DNA from: Chloroflexota bacterium
GTDB lineage: Bacteria > Chloroflexota > Anaerolineae > Anaerolineales > Villigracilaceae
Reading direction: 5' to 3'
NCBI GenBank assembly: GCA_016875755.1
Contig: VGOX01000017.1
Span: 1 to 14,327 of the forward strand
DNA: 14,327 nt
Shown: piece after piece, positions 1-6,977 of the stretch
How the letters are laid out: every line of letters starts with the position of its first letter
Numbering within the stretch: the stretch's first letter is position 1
Notes under the pieces: model-generated
Databases searched by the model: none
Told to the model about the DNA's origin: nothing
Seen by the model: only the letters and a program-made list of their open reading frames with translations
Position numbers and translations under genes: made by a program

Positions 1-180
1 AAACAAAACAGATCCCACCCATGTCCCTTCTGGTGACAAAGCGCGCTCATGAACTCAACCTCAGTGGCTCCTGGGCTTGAGAGACTCTCCCCCCCGAATT
101 TTTGAGAGGATACGGATATCCACACAAACACCTCCCACCTTTTCACTTATCACTCGTTACTTACCACTTCACACTCCCTC

Positions 181-1143
181 ATGCTCACCCCAGCTGACCT
201 CCTCCGCCTGCCCTACACGCGCGACCTCACCGAAGGCGGAATTGCGTACGCACTGCGGTCATTGGCGTATTCATTCGACCGTGCCGATACATCACCATAC
301 AACCAACTGCGTCGAACCATTGCCAATGTGGCTGTGGAGCTTGCCTTTCGGCGGCATCTCTCGCAAAATGAAATTCCCTTTGAAGTAAAAGCTGCTGCAC
401 CTTTTACAGACCACGAACGATTTGATGTGCATCTCAACGGACGCCGCTGCGACATCAAATCGTTTTTCATTTCCAATCGTAGCCAGATCATGGAACTGCG
501 CCGCACTCCTGAAATCCTGCTCAACGCCCCCGCCCTCGTTCCCTCAGACCAGCACGCCCGCGATGGACATTCCCAAAAGGACATGTACATCTTCGCATTC
601 GCCACAGGTCTCACCGCCGCCTCTCAAGCCGACTTGCAGCAAGCCATCGTTAAAGGACAACCGCATCACCTCGTCCATACCATGCCAAGAGAATGGCGCA
701 AACCCGTCAACTGGAATCCGCTTGGAGAATTGACCTTGAAATCTGAATCAGCGGAGGAACTGCTGGTCGAGATCAGCGGGCAGGATGAAGGTCGGGGAGT
801 GAAGCGCAAAACGATCAGTCTTGCGCCGGGAACAAAAGTCACGGTAAACGAGTCTTTTTACTCGGTCACATCACTGCACGTCCGCCGTGTGCCTGAGGCG
901 CGGGTTGGGATTCGCTGTGAAGCGCTGCCCGCCGCGCATATTGTCTCGCCTTTCGAATGGAGCAACCTGTGGGTTTACGGCATGGATATTTTTCTGGCAG
1001 GCTTTGTTCCGTACGAAGAGTTTCGGCAAAACGCCAGCACACTTTTACCGAACTCAAAAACATTTCAGTACGAAAGAACGCACGTAAAAAATCTATACCT
1101 GCCCGTTTCAAAGTTAAAACCGCTGCGGCGATTATTCGAATAA
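181..1143 (+). CDS. Putative PD-(D/E)XK nuclease-fold protein
   Basis: This 320-residue protein belongs to no family I can name. Residues 45-100 resemble a PD-(D/E)XK nuclease core: a helix carrying Glu53, then strand-like sequence with Asp82 (FDVHLNG), then Asp91-Ile-Lys93 (CDIKSF), giving the E...D...DxK spacing. A later segment, KDMYIFAFATG (near residue 133), would suit the next core strand. The second half, from about residue 180, looks beta-rich and could be a separate domain. There is no signal peptide or membrane segment, so it is probably cytoplasmic. The ATG at 181 is the first usable start; no Shine-Dalgarno sequence precedes it, only a pyrimidine-rich leader. It ends 35 bases before the amidase ATG, so the two may be co-transcribed, although a nuclease has no obvious link to the envelope genes. 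The coding call is firm; the nuclease reading is inference from motifs alone. Confidence 0.75.
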   Translation: MLTPADLLRLPYTRDLTEGGIAYALRSLAYSFDRADTSPYNQLRRTIANVAVELAFRRHLSQNEIPFEVKAAAPFTDHERFDVHLNGRRCDIKSFFISNRSQIMELRRTPEILLNAPALVPSDQHARDGHSQKDMYIFAFATGLTAASQADLQQAIVKGQPHHLVHTMPREWRKPVNWNPLGELTLKSESAEELLVEISGQDEGRGVKRKTISLAPGTKVTVNESFYSVTSLHVRRVPEARVGIRCEALPAAHIVSPFEWSNLWVYGMDIFLAGFVPYEEFRQNASTLLPNSKTFQYERTHVKNLYLPVSKLKPLRRLFE

Positions 1144-1178
1144 TGCGCTTCTTTTTTTAAGGTAAGATTATATTGACC

Positions 1179-1979
1179 ATGCAATCACCTAAACCACGCC
1201 CCACACGCAAACGTAGAGCCCGCACACCCAATGCTTTTTTTTCAACACTTGGCATTGCGATCTTATTGGCGACTCTCTTTACCGCCTGGACTCCCAACAG
1301 CATTTTCGCGAGCAACTTGCAGGAACAACTCCGCACTCTGCTCACGCCTCAAACGGGACCTGTAGCTGGTCTGACCACTCCCCAGCCGCAACTACGCCTC
1401 GGCATTGTGGCGGGCCACATGGGCAATGACTCAGGCGCGGTCTGCACTGACGAAAACGGACAGGTCACCTTGCGTGAAGTGGATGTGAACCTTGAGATCG
1501 CCACACTCGTGCAAAAAAGCCTGACCGAGCGTGGTTATCAAGTGGATTTGCTCAACGAGTTCGATACCCGCCTGAATGGATACCGCGCTGTGGCGTTGGT
1601 ATCCATCCATAATGACTCGTGCGAGTACATCAATGAGCAGGCCACTGGTTTCAAAGTAGCCGCTTCACTGGAAACACGCGACCTCAACCGTGCCCATCGC
1701 CTGACAGCCTGCCTGACAGACCGTTATCAGCGCATCACAGGCATGTACTATCATGCCAACAGCATCACCAGAGATATGCGCGAGTATCACGCCTTCTCTG
1801 AAATCGACCCGAACACCATGACCGCCATCATCGAAACCGGGTTCATGAACCTTGACCGCGATATCCTGACCAAGCAAACAGACCTTGTTGCGGAAGGTAT
1901 CACGCAGGGCATTCTGTGTTTTATCAATAATGAGAGCGTTGTTCCAAGTTCCATTCCCCTGCCTACGTTTGCACCATGA
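1179..1979 (+). CDS. N-acetylmuramoyl-L-alanine amidase (Amidase_3), membrane-anchored
   Basis: This is a zinc amidase that would cut the bond between MurNAc and the L-Ala of the stem peptide in peptidoglycan. Counting from the ATG at 1179, a basic N-terminus (RPTRKRRAR) is followed by a hydrophobic segment at about 20-38, a signal anchor that places the enzyme outside the membrane. The Amidase_3 motifs appear in order: His80 (VAGHMG), Glu100 (REVDVNLEIA), His144 (SIHNDS) as zinc ligands, and catalytic Glu219 (IIETGFMNL). The family usually has DPGHGG and SIHANA, so both motifs are diverged, but every key residue is present. A TTG at 1173 is an alternative start and lies better placed behind an AAGG at 1159-1162. 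The stop overlaps the next gene's start (ATGA, 1976-1979), which implies translational coupling with the L,D-transpeptidase. Confidence 0.88.
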   Translation: MQSPKPRPTRKRRARTPNAFFSTLGIAILLATLFTAWTPNSIFASNLQEQLRTLLTPQTGPVAGLTTPQPQLRLGIVAGHMGNDSGAVCTDENGQVTLREVDVNLEIATLVQKSLTERGYQVDLLNEFDTRLNGYRAVALVSIHNDSCEYINEQATGFKVAASLETRDLNRAHRLTACLTDRYQRITGMYYHANSITRDMREYHAFSEIDPNTMTAIIETGFMNLDRDILTKQTDLVAEGITQGILCFINNESVVPSSIPLPTFAP

Positions 1980-2704
1980 ACAATTCCTCGCCTCCTCCAA
2001 AACGAGATTTTCCGCACCCGGGCTTGATCTTTATCTTTCTTGCCTTGTTCGTCCTTGTTGGGGTTGCCTCCTGGCTGGCATTTACCTCGCCTGCCCTTGC
2101 CGCGAATGAAGCCCCTTCCCCTGCACCAACCCGCTCCTTATCGTTTGCATTGGCTGAGATCGCCAAACCGACCTACACGCCCATCCCCACAGCCACATTG
2201 CCTCCCACGGAAATTCCAACAGAGGTGGTGATAATGGCTGAAGCGGAGATCGTGTCAGAAGCATTGACGTATGATTACGTCGAATCTGTGACGCAAAATG
2301 ACGCCCCACCTCCGCAGGTGTACACAGGCGGAAAATCCATTCTGGTTGATATTTCGGAACAGCACATGTACGTCTATGATGGGAGCCTGCTGGTGTACAG
2401 TTTCGTCGCTTCCACGGGCATGAACAATGCCACCCGTGTCGGCAATTTTAGCGTGTTGAATAAAATTCCCAGCGCCTACGGATCCACATGGAATATTTGG
2501 ATGCCGAACTGGCTGGGTATTTATTGGGCAGGCAGCCTGCAAAATGGCATTCATGCCCTGCCGATCCTGCCGAATGGTGGCACACTTTGGGCTGGCTACC
2601 TCGGCACGCCCATCTCCTATGGATGCGTGGTGCTTGGAGCGTATGAAGCGCAAGTCCTTTATGACTGGGTGGATGTCGGCACGCCTGTGGATATTCAATG
2701 GTGA
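1976..2704 (+). CDS. L,D-transpeptidase (YkuD) with TM anchor; variant active-site motif
   Basis: This is a YkuD-domain protein of 242 residues, predicted to form 3-3 peptidoglycan crosslinks outside the membrane. It has a short cytoplasmic N-terminus, one membrane segment at about 17-36, a Pro/Thr-rich linker (TYTPIPTATLPPTE) and a C-terminal YkuD domain from about residue 112 (KSILVDISEQHMYVYDG). His193 and the nucleophile Cys217 are present. The usual SHGC reads Ser-Tyr215-Gly-Cys, and the following (I/V)N is Val-Val. The gap from His193 to Cys217 is 24 residues, against 16 in the three paralogues downstream, so the active-site loop is about 8 residues longer. The start overlaps the amidase stop. 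Residues 55-68 (LSFALAEIAKPTYT) recur in the next protein. The family is secure; activity and substrate are uncertain given the changed motif. Confidence 0.9.
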   Translation: MNNSSPPPKRDFPHPGLIFIFLALFVLVGVASWLAFTSPALAANEAPSPAPTRSLSFALAEIAKPTYTPIPTATLPPTEIPTEVVIMAEAEIVSEALTYDYVESVTQNDAPPPQVYTGGKSILVDISEQHMYVYDGSLLVYSFVASTGMNNATRVGNFSVLNKIPSAYGSTWNIWMPNWLGIYWAGSLQNGIHALPILPNGGTLWAGYLGTPISYGCVVLGAYEAQVLYDWVDVGTPVDIQW

Positions 2705-2788
2705 AACAGAGCCTTTTGTTTTATAATATTTTTAGAACGTGATTACACGCATTTAGCTTTATCCACTGGATTTTAATACAGGTGACTC

Positions 2789-3739
2789 ATGAATGACTCG
2801 CTTTCAAAATTACGCAATTCCATGAACGAGAAGCAGAGCGGAAATATGCCTCAGAGTGGCGGTGGTTCGGGGAAACAGAAACCAGCCGCGCACCCAGCAC
2901 GAAGCGCAAATGTCAAGAAGAAACGCAATGTACTGCTTCCCATCCTGCTGGTTTTGGTGGGTTGTGCAGTGCTGTCGTTTGCGGCATGGTCGGCGGTGAA
3001 TTCACCTGCATTGGCATCCATTTTGAACATGGCCTCAGCGCCGTCACCAGAACCAAGGGCACCCGGGCTTTCGTTTGCACCAGTGAATATTGCCAAGCCG
3101 ACCTATACAGCGGTGGTACAGCAAGCCCTGCCAACCGTCACAGTCACCGCAACTTCTGTTCCGCCGACTGTGACGCTGACACAGGAACCTGAAGTTGTCA
3201 TCCTTCCGCCGACAGAGGCTCCAACATTGAAGACGTTCATCCTGCCAACGGAAACACCTGCCAGTGAATCTGTTGCAAGTGTTGAAAGCGTGATCAGTGC
3301 GGCGATCGTCCCAGATACCCCCACGCCAGAATATACCGCCCCAACTGCCGCACCTTATGTTCCCCCACAAGTGACAGGCAATGGCGGCGAACGCTGGGTA
3401 TATGTGAATCTTTCAGAACAACGCCTGTATGCTTATGAAGGTGATACGCTGGTCAATTCATTTGTGGTTTCCACTGGCACATGGCAAACGCCTACCGTAA
3501 CAGGCAAATATAAAATTTGGATCAAACTGCGCTCTTCTTCCATGTCTGGTCCTGGCTATTATCTGCCCGATGTTCCGTACATCATGTATTTCTACAAGGG
3601 GTATGGCATTCATGGCACGTACTGGCACAACAATTTCGGAACGCCGATGAGTCATGGGTGCGTGAATATGACCATTGCGGATGCCGAATGGGTTTATAAC
3701 TTTACGTCGGTCGGCACAGTGGTGGAAGTGAGTAATTAG
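2789..3739 (+). CDS. L,D-transpeptidase (YkuD) with TM anchor and long Thr/Pro linker
   Basis: This is a 316-residue YkuD L,D-transpeptidase. The N-terminus is hydrophilic and Gly/Ser/Lys-rich (1-46), followed by one membrane segment at about 48-70, then a long Thr/Pro/Val-rich linker at about 85-200 (repeats such as TPTPEYTAPTAAP) that could span the wall. The catalytic domain begins near residue 205 (RWVYVNLSEQRLYAYEG). Its active site is canonical: His275 (GIHGTYWHNN), then Ser-His289-Gly-Cys291-Val-Asn. It should be catalytically competent and is the most standard enzyme of the four paralogues here. The start is well supported: AGGTGA at 2780-2785 lies three bases before the ATG. It follows the previous gene after an 84-base gap. 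The motif LSFAPVNIAKPTYT (94-107) sits at the same place as in the preceding paralogue, which points to duplication. Confidence 0.92.
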   Translation: MNDSLSKLRNSMNEKQSGNMPQSGGGSGKQKPAAHPARSANVKKKRNVLLPILLVLVGCAVLSFAAWSAVNSPALASILNMASAPSPEPRAPGLSFAPVNIAKPTYTAVVQQALPTVTVTATSVPPTVTLTQEPEVVILPPTEAPTLKTFILPTETPASESVASVESVISAAIVPDTPTPEYTAPTAAPYVPPQVTGNGGERWVYVNLSEQRLYAYEGDTLVNSFVVSTGTWQTPTVTGKYKIWIKLRSSSMSGPGYYLPDVPYIMYFYKGYGIHGTYWHNNFGTPMSHGCVNMTIADAEWVYNFTSVGTVVEVSN

Positions 3740-3768
3740 TGTGATGGTACTAGTTTGACAGTGGTGTG

Positions 3769-4788
3769 ATGGACAAATTATCAAGAAGAGACTTTTTGAA
3801 ATTGAGCGGTTTGGGTTTGGCGGGTTTACTCGCGCCCCCGCTCAATTTTGATTTTGACGATCCGTTCACTGCACAGCAGGGACGGGTTACAGTACGTACA
3901 ATTTGGATGTATGAACGCCCATCCGTTGATTCGACAAAAGTAAAACTCCTGCAACAGGATGCGGTTTTCAACATCTCGAACACGGCTGTCGGCGAGGATG
4001 AAAAGTCTCACAACCGCATCTGGTATCACGCTGGCACGGAAGGATATGTTTATTCGGGGAATGTCCAGCCTGTGCGCACGATCTTGAACTCCCCGCAAAT
4101 GGACATTCCCAAGGAAGGTTTGCTCGCTGAGATCAGCGTACCTTTCACCGATGCGCACGAAACCCCCAGCCGAGACTCCAAAGTAGCCTATCGAATGCAT
4201 TACGAAACCACACATTGGGTCAAGAAAGTTGTCACCAGTGAAAATGGTCAGGTGTGGTATCAGATCCGTGATGATAAATGGGACAAGCTGTACTACGCCC
4301 GAGCAGAACACATCCGCATCATGAATGCCGGGGAACTGGCTCCCATCTCCCCCGACGTCCCGAACCGCGAGAAAAAGATCGTCGTCCGCCTTAAGTAGCA
4401 AGTCACGATCGCCTACGAAAATAACATCCCTGTTTTTGCCGCACCCGTTGCAACAGGCGGCATTCTTCGCACAGGCACCTACACCACGCCGCAGGGAAAT
4501 TTCATCACCTATTACAAACGCCCATCACGTCATATGGCGGCAGGCGACATTGCAGCCAGCGGCTTCGACCTGCCCGGCGTGCCGTGGGTGCAATACATTA
4601 CCCAAAGCGGAATTTCCTTCCATGGCACATTTTGGCACAACGATTTCGGACGTCCGCGCTCGCATGGCTGCATCAACCTTTCGATGAGCGCCGCAAAATG
4701 GCTCTATCTATGGACCATGCCGCATGTTGCCGTGCAAAAGGAATTTTCCTTTGGCGGCGTTGGCACAAAAGTCGAAATCACAGAATAG
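3769..4788 (+). pseudogene. Tat-exported SH3-like/YkuD L,D-transpeptidase split by an in-frame TAG
   Basis: This is a YkuD L,D-transpeptidase gene interrupted by one TAG at codon 210 (4396-4398). Read through, it spans 339 codons, close to the 341-residue paralogue just downstream, and the two align across the stop without a gap. The N-terminus carries a textbook Tat signal (SRRDFLKLSGLGLAGLLA), then SH3-like sequence (about 38-105) and a middle region shared with the paralogue (YETTHWVKK). Behind the TAG, 129 codons stay open and encode the catalytic domain with His285 (HGTFWHNDFG) and Ser-His299-Gly-Cys301-Ile-Asn, a perfect active site. The upstream product alone would have no catalytic residues. 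The first in-frame ATG after the stop (4534) would lose the first 45 residues of the domain. Start alternatives are GTG 3766 and ATG 3769; neither has a clear Shine-Dalgarno. It could be a recent pseudogene, a sequencing error or stop readthrough. Confidence 0.85.
4396..4398 (+). other. In-frame amber codon interrupting the L,D-transpeptidase
   Basis: The context is CTT AAG TAG CAA GTC ACG. In the paralogue at 4841 the same alignment column is Thr, two residues after the Ile of VDIATQLVTAFEGE. One base change from CAG, GAG or AAG would create the stop. Reading frame and similarity continue directly after it. Confidence 0.85.
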
Positions 4789-4840
4789 TACCAAAGAGAC
4801 CTTCTCTAAACTTCATCTCAACCTTTATAGTTACAATTGA

Positions 4841-5866
4841 ATGATGAGCATCTCAAATCTTTCACGACGCGACTTTCTAAAACTCTCCGCCTCTGGCGTG
4901 CTCGGGCTTGTTCTCTCCGAATTGGGCATGGGCCAAGTTCAGGCTGCTCCCCCCGCCTCAAAGGGACGCGCCATCTGGAGCGGGGTGCAGATCTACGACG
5001 CCCCTTCCCTGCTCGCCAACAAGATCGACCTCCTCCGCATCGACGAAGTGGTGGAATTGCGCAGCGAAGTCCCCGGTGACGGCATTGATAATCCATTCAA
5101 CACCACCTGGTATCAATTGGATGGCGGATACACCTTCTCTGGCTGGCTGCAACCCGTTGAGATCAATTACCAGAAACCCGTGTACGAAATTCCCGTTGAA
5201 GGGCAACTGGCTGAAGTCAGCGTGCCATACAGCCTGACCTACCGCGCCCCTTATTTCTATGCCAAGAACGCGCACCGTATTTTCTACGAAACCACACACT
5301 GGGTAAAAAAGATCATCGTGACCCGCGAAGAAAAAAGCGTGTGGTACGAAATCTACGACAAGGAATACAAGGAAACCTACTACATTCCATCTTATAACAT
5401 GCGCCTCATCCCCAATGAGGAACTGACCCAACTCTCCCCTGAAGTCCCCAATGAAGAGAAACTCCTTCATGTGGATATTGCCACCCAATTGGTGACTGCC
5501 TTCGAGGGCGAAAAGGTCGTGCTTTCCGTCCGCTGTGCCAGTGGTCAGCGCGGCACCGATACCCCCAAAGGCAAGTGGCGCACCTATCACAAGGGACCGT
5601 CTATCCACATGACCAATTTCGGCGATGCGGTCGCCAACATCTATAACCTGCCCGGAGTGCCGTGGGTGTCCTTCTTCACAGGGTCGGGGCATGCCTTCCA
5701 CGGCACCTACTGGCATAACGATTATGGACGTCCGCGCAGTAATGGTTGTATCAACCTACCCTCCAGTATTTCCAAATGGGTATATCGCTGGACAAGCCCC
5801 GTTGTTCCATTCAATGAAGATTACCTGCACCTGCCCGGTGAAGGGACGCAGGTTGTGATCGAATAA
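4841..5866 (+). CDS. Tat-exported SH3-like/YkuD L,D-transpeptidase with SNGC motif
   Basis: This is a complete 341-residue paralogue of the interrupted gene before it. The Tat signal is SRRDFLKLSASGVLGLVLS, with a likely cleavage after QVQAA near residue 37. SH3-like sequence follows (about 42-108, RAIWSGVQIYDAPS), then a middle region (YETTHWVKKI, WYEIYDKEYKETYYIP) and the YkuD domain from about residue 207 (KLLHVDIATQLVTAFEGE). His287 (FHGTYWHNDYG) and the nucleophile Cys303 (GCINL) are present, but the residue before Gly-Cys is Asn301 where the two canonical copies have His. Family members with other residues at this place exist, so this is not proof of inactivity. Two ATG codons stand in tandem (4841, 4844); no Shine-Dalgarno precedes them. 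A TACAAT at 4832-4837 would suit a leaderless start at 4844, without a clear -35. Confidence 0.9.
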   Translation: MMSISNLSRRDFLKLSASGVLGLVLSELGMGQVQAAPPASKGRAIWSGVQIYDAPSLLANKIDLLRIDEVVELRSEVPGDGIDNPFNTTWYQLDGGYTFSGWLQPVEINYQKPVYEIPVEGQLAEVSVPYSLTYRAPYFYAKNAHRIFYETTHWVKKIIVTREEKSVWYEIYDKEYKETYYIPSYNMRLIPNEELTQLSPEVPNEEKLLHVDIATQLVTAFEGEKVVLSVRCASGQRGTDTPKGKWRTYHKGPSIHMTNFGDAVANIYNLPGVPWVSFFTGSGHAFHGTYWHNDYGRPRSNGCINLPSSISKWVYRWTSPVVPFNEDYLHLPGEGTQVVIE

Positions 5867-5898
5867 AAATATAGCAAGCCAAAATCAGAGGAGAAAAG

Positions 5899-6474
5899 AT
5901 GAACCCAATTTTTCAACACAGTCAGTACACCCTTAAGCGTCAGGTTTTTGCCCTGACCGGCAAGTTCCGTTTCTACGACGCCCGTGAAAACCTGGTCCTA
6001 TTCAGTGAACAGAAGATGTTCAAAATACGCGAGGATATCCGCGTGTATTCGGACGAGAACAAATCGCAGGAAGTGTTGATGATCAAAGCACGCCAGATCA
6101 TTGACTTCTCCGCTGCATACGATGTAGTGGATAGCGCCAGCGGACAAAAAGTGGGCGCACTTCGCCGCAAGGGCCTTGCCTCCATGCTGCGTGATGAGTG
6201 GGAGATCCTCGATGTCAACGATAATGTGGTCGGCAGTTTGTTCGAAGATAGCATGGGTTTGGCGTTGCTGCGCCGCTTTCTGAGCAACCTTATCCCCCAG
6301 AATTACGATATTGTTATGGGTGCCAACCGCGTTGCCGACTTGAAACAGAATTTCAACCCATTCACCTACCAATTGGTCATGGATTTCAGCATGGATACCG
6401 CCGGTCAACTCGACCGCCGTTTGGGTATTGCCGCAGGAATTTTGCTGGCAGTTGTTGAAGGGCGTCAGGGATAA
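5899..6474 (+). CDS. LURP-one-related / scramblase-like (Tubby C-terminal-like) protein
   Basis: This 191-residue cytoplasmic protein matches the bacterial LURP-one-related family, which shares the Tubby C-terminal/phospholipid scramblase fold. Recognisable stretches are FALTGKFRFYDARENLVLFSEQK, seen as successive beta strands at about 17-40, GALRRKGLASMLRDEWEI (about 90-107), LALLRRFLSNLIPQ, and a hydrophobic C-terminal helix with LDRRLGIAAGILLAVVEGRQG. That last helix is characteristic of the family and in scramblases is buried or membrane-associated. The length is usual. The start is certain: AGAGGAG at 5887-5893 lies five bases before the ATG. No enzymatic role is established for bacterial members; a lipid- or membrane-linked function is inference. 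It follows the L,D-transpeptidase gene after 32 bases and may share its transcript. Confidence 0.85.
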   Translation: MNPIFQHSQYTLKRQVFALTGKFRFYDARENLVLFSEQKMFKIREDIRVYSDENKSQEVLMIKARQIIDFSAAYDVVDSASGQKVGALRRKGLASMLRDEWEILDVNDNVVGSLFEDSMGLALLRRFLSNLIPQNYDIVMGANRVADLKQNFNPFTYQLVMDFSMDTAGQLDRRLGIAAGILLAVVEGRQG

Positions 6475-6480
6475 TTAACC

Positions 6481-6508
6481 GTAGGGGCGACTCGCGAGTC
6501 GCCCCTAC
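6481..6508. repeat. Perfect 28-bp GC-rich palindrome (REP-like)
   Basis: The half-site GTAGGGGCGACTCG is followed directly by its exact reverse complement, then by six A residues. It fills the gap between two + strand genes. Similar short palindromes with a GTAGGGGCG/CGCCCCTAC frame are, from memory, dispersed in many Chloroflexota and cyanobacterial genomes. As RNA it would form a very stable hairpin; on the + strand it lacks the T-tract of a terminator, but on the - strand the A-run reads as T's upstream of it, not downstream. Confidence 0.75.
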
Positions 6509-6518
6509 AAAAAATCTT

Positions 6519-6938
6519 ATGAACCAACCTCTTTTTGCTGGCCTCGTTGTGGATGAGGATGACAAACCCGTTCAATCTGCTTTCATTGGGAGTGAACCTG
6601 CCTACGTGGTAAATGACGACGGCTTCAAGCGTCACATCCCTGCCGAGCAAGTGGACCGATCTGTGCTCGGTCAAATGGCGGAGATGATGAAAGGCAGCGA
6701 AGACCTGCTCTCTGAACAGACCGCTAAAATGCTCGGGCAGGATGATCCCTTCTCGAAAGCCATCATCGAACAGCAATTGAAGAATATCGACAAGCAGTTT
6801 GACGCGTTGCTGAAAACCGGTCTCCCCGAAGATATGCGGGCATATCTGGGAATGATGGGGTTCAAGGTGGTCATCAACTATCACGGCGAAGTGGTACGGG
6901 TGGAACAGCCATGCGCGGCAAGCGATGAAGGTGAATAA
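6519..6938 (+). CDS. Conserved-looking small acidic protein of unknown function
   Basis: I do not recognise this 139-residue protein. It is soluble and acidic with no signal peptide or membrane segment. The N-terminal third looks like a small beta domain (LFAGLVVDEDDKPVQSAFIG, then EPAYVVNDDGFKRHIPAEQV). The middle (about 50-100) is Met/Gln/Glu-rich and probably helical (LGQMAEMMKGSEDLLSEQ, IIEQQLKNIDKQFDALL), and the end returns to strand-like sequence (FKVVINYHGEVVRVEQP). That layout could fit an oligomerising adaptor, but this is speculation. No Shine-Dalgarno precedes the ATG; the 28-bp palindrome ends 10 bases upstream, so the hairpin may shape translation. The gene ends at a strong terminator and so closes the + strand block. 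Confidence 0.75.
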   Translation: MNQPLFAGLVVDEDDKPVQSAFIGSEPAYVVNDDGFKRHIPAEQVDRSVLGQMAEMMKGSEDLLSEQTAKMLGQDDPFSKAIIEQQLKNIDKQFDALLKTGLPEDMRAYLGMMGFKVVINYHGEVVRVEQPCAASDEGE

Positions 6939-6940
6939 AG

Positions 6941-6977
6941 AAAAAACTCCGAGGTCTCGATGACCTCGGAGTTTTTT
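6941..6977. terminator. Bidirectional intrinsic terminator between convergent genes
   Basis: An 11-bp stem (ACTCCGAGGTC at 6946-6956 with GACCTCGGAGT at 6962-6972) closes a TCGAT loop. Six A's precede it and six T's follow it, so it reads as a rho-independent terminator on both strands. It lies three bases after the stop of the + strand gene, and its T-run overlaps the TAA of the - strand methyltransferase (6976-6978). Confidence 0.93.

Noticed and set aside
1..180. Possible divergent partial gene on the - strand from ATG 50-48 running off the left edge, or the tail of an upstream + gene
   Set aside because: Only 16 codons are visible with no recognisable sequence, and the + frames all stop by position 80. 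The rest of this stretch is a pyrimidine-rich leader with loose ACTTA/CAC repeats and no convincing promoter.
1131..1144. Palindrome ATTATTCGAATAAT at the end of the first gene followed by a T-run, as a terminator
   Set aside because: The stem is AT-rich with no loop and the T-run begins several bases later, so it would be a poor terminator. The stop codon happens to lie inside.
2722..2727. TATAAT before the second transpeptidase gene
   Set aside because: No acceptable -35 lies 16-18 bp upstream, and the region is AT-rich, so a chance match is likely.
2954..2965. Lipobox-like LVGC (Cys59) in the protein at 2789
   Set aside because: The Cys is in the middle of a membrane segment, far from the N-terminus, and is followed by more hydrophobic residues, unlike a lipoprotein cleavage site.
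3755..3760. Perfect TTGACA before the interrupted transpeptidase gene
   Set aside because: A -10 at 17 bp would fall inside the coding sequence and none is present, so it cannot drive this gene.
3739..3772. Direct repeat GTGTGATGG, 25 bp apart, at the start of the interrupted gene
   Set aside because: Short and single; one copy simply includes the start codon. No further copies nearby.
4396..4398. Genome-wide reassignment of TAG to an amino acid
   Set aside because: TAG ends several normal-length genes in this window, including infB, so it works as a stop here.
4325..4687. Open frame overlapping the TAG of the interrupted gene in another frame (a frameshift bypass)
   Set aside because: Its translation has no similarity to YkuD, while the original frame continues the family alignment without a gap.
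4958..5716. 252-codon open frame on the - strand opposite the last transpeptidase
   Set aside because: Fully covered by a recognisable Tat/YkuD gene on the + strand; no independent start signal or domain.
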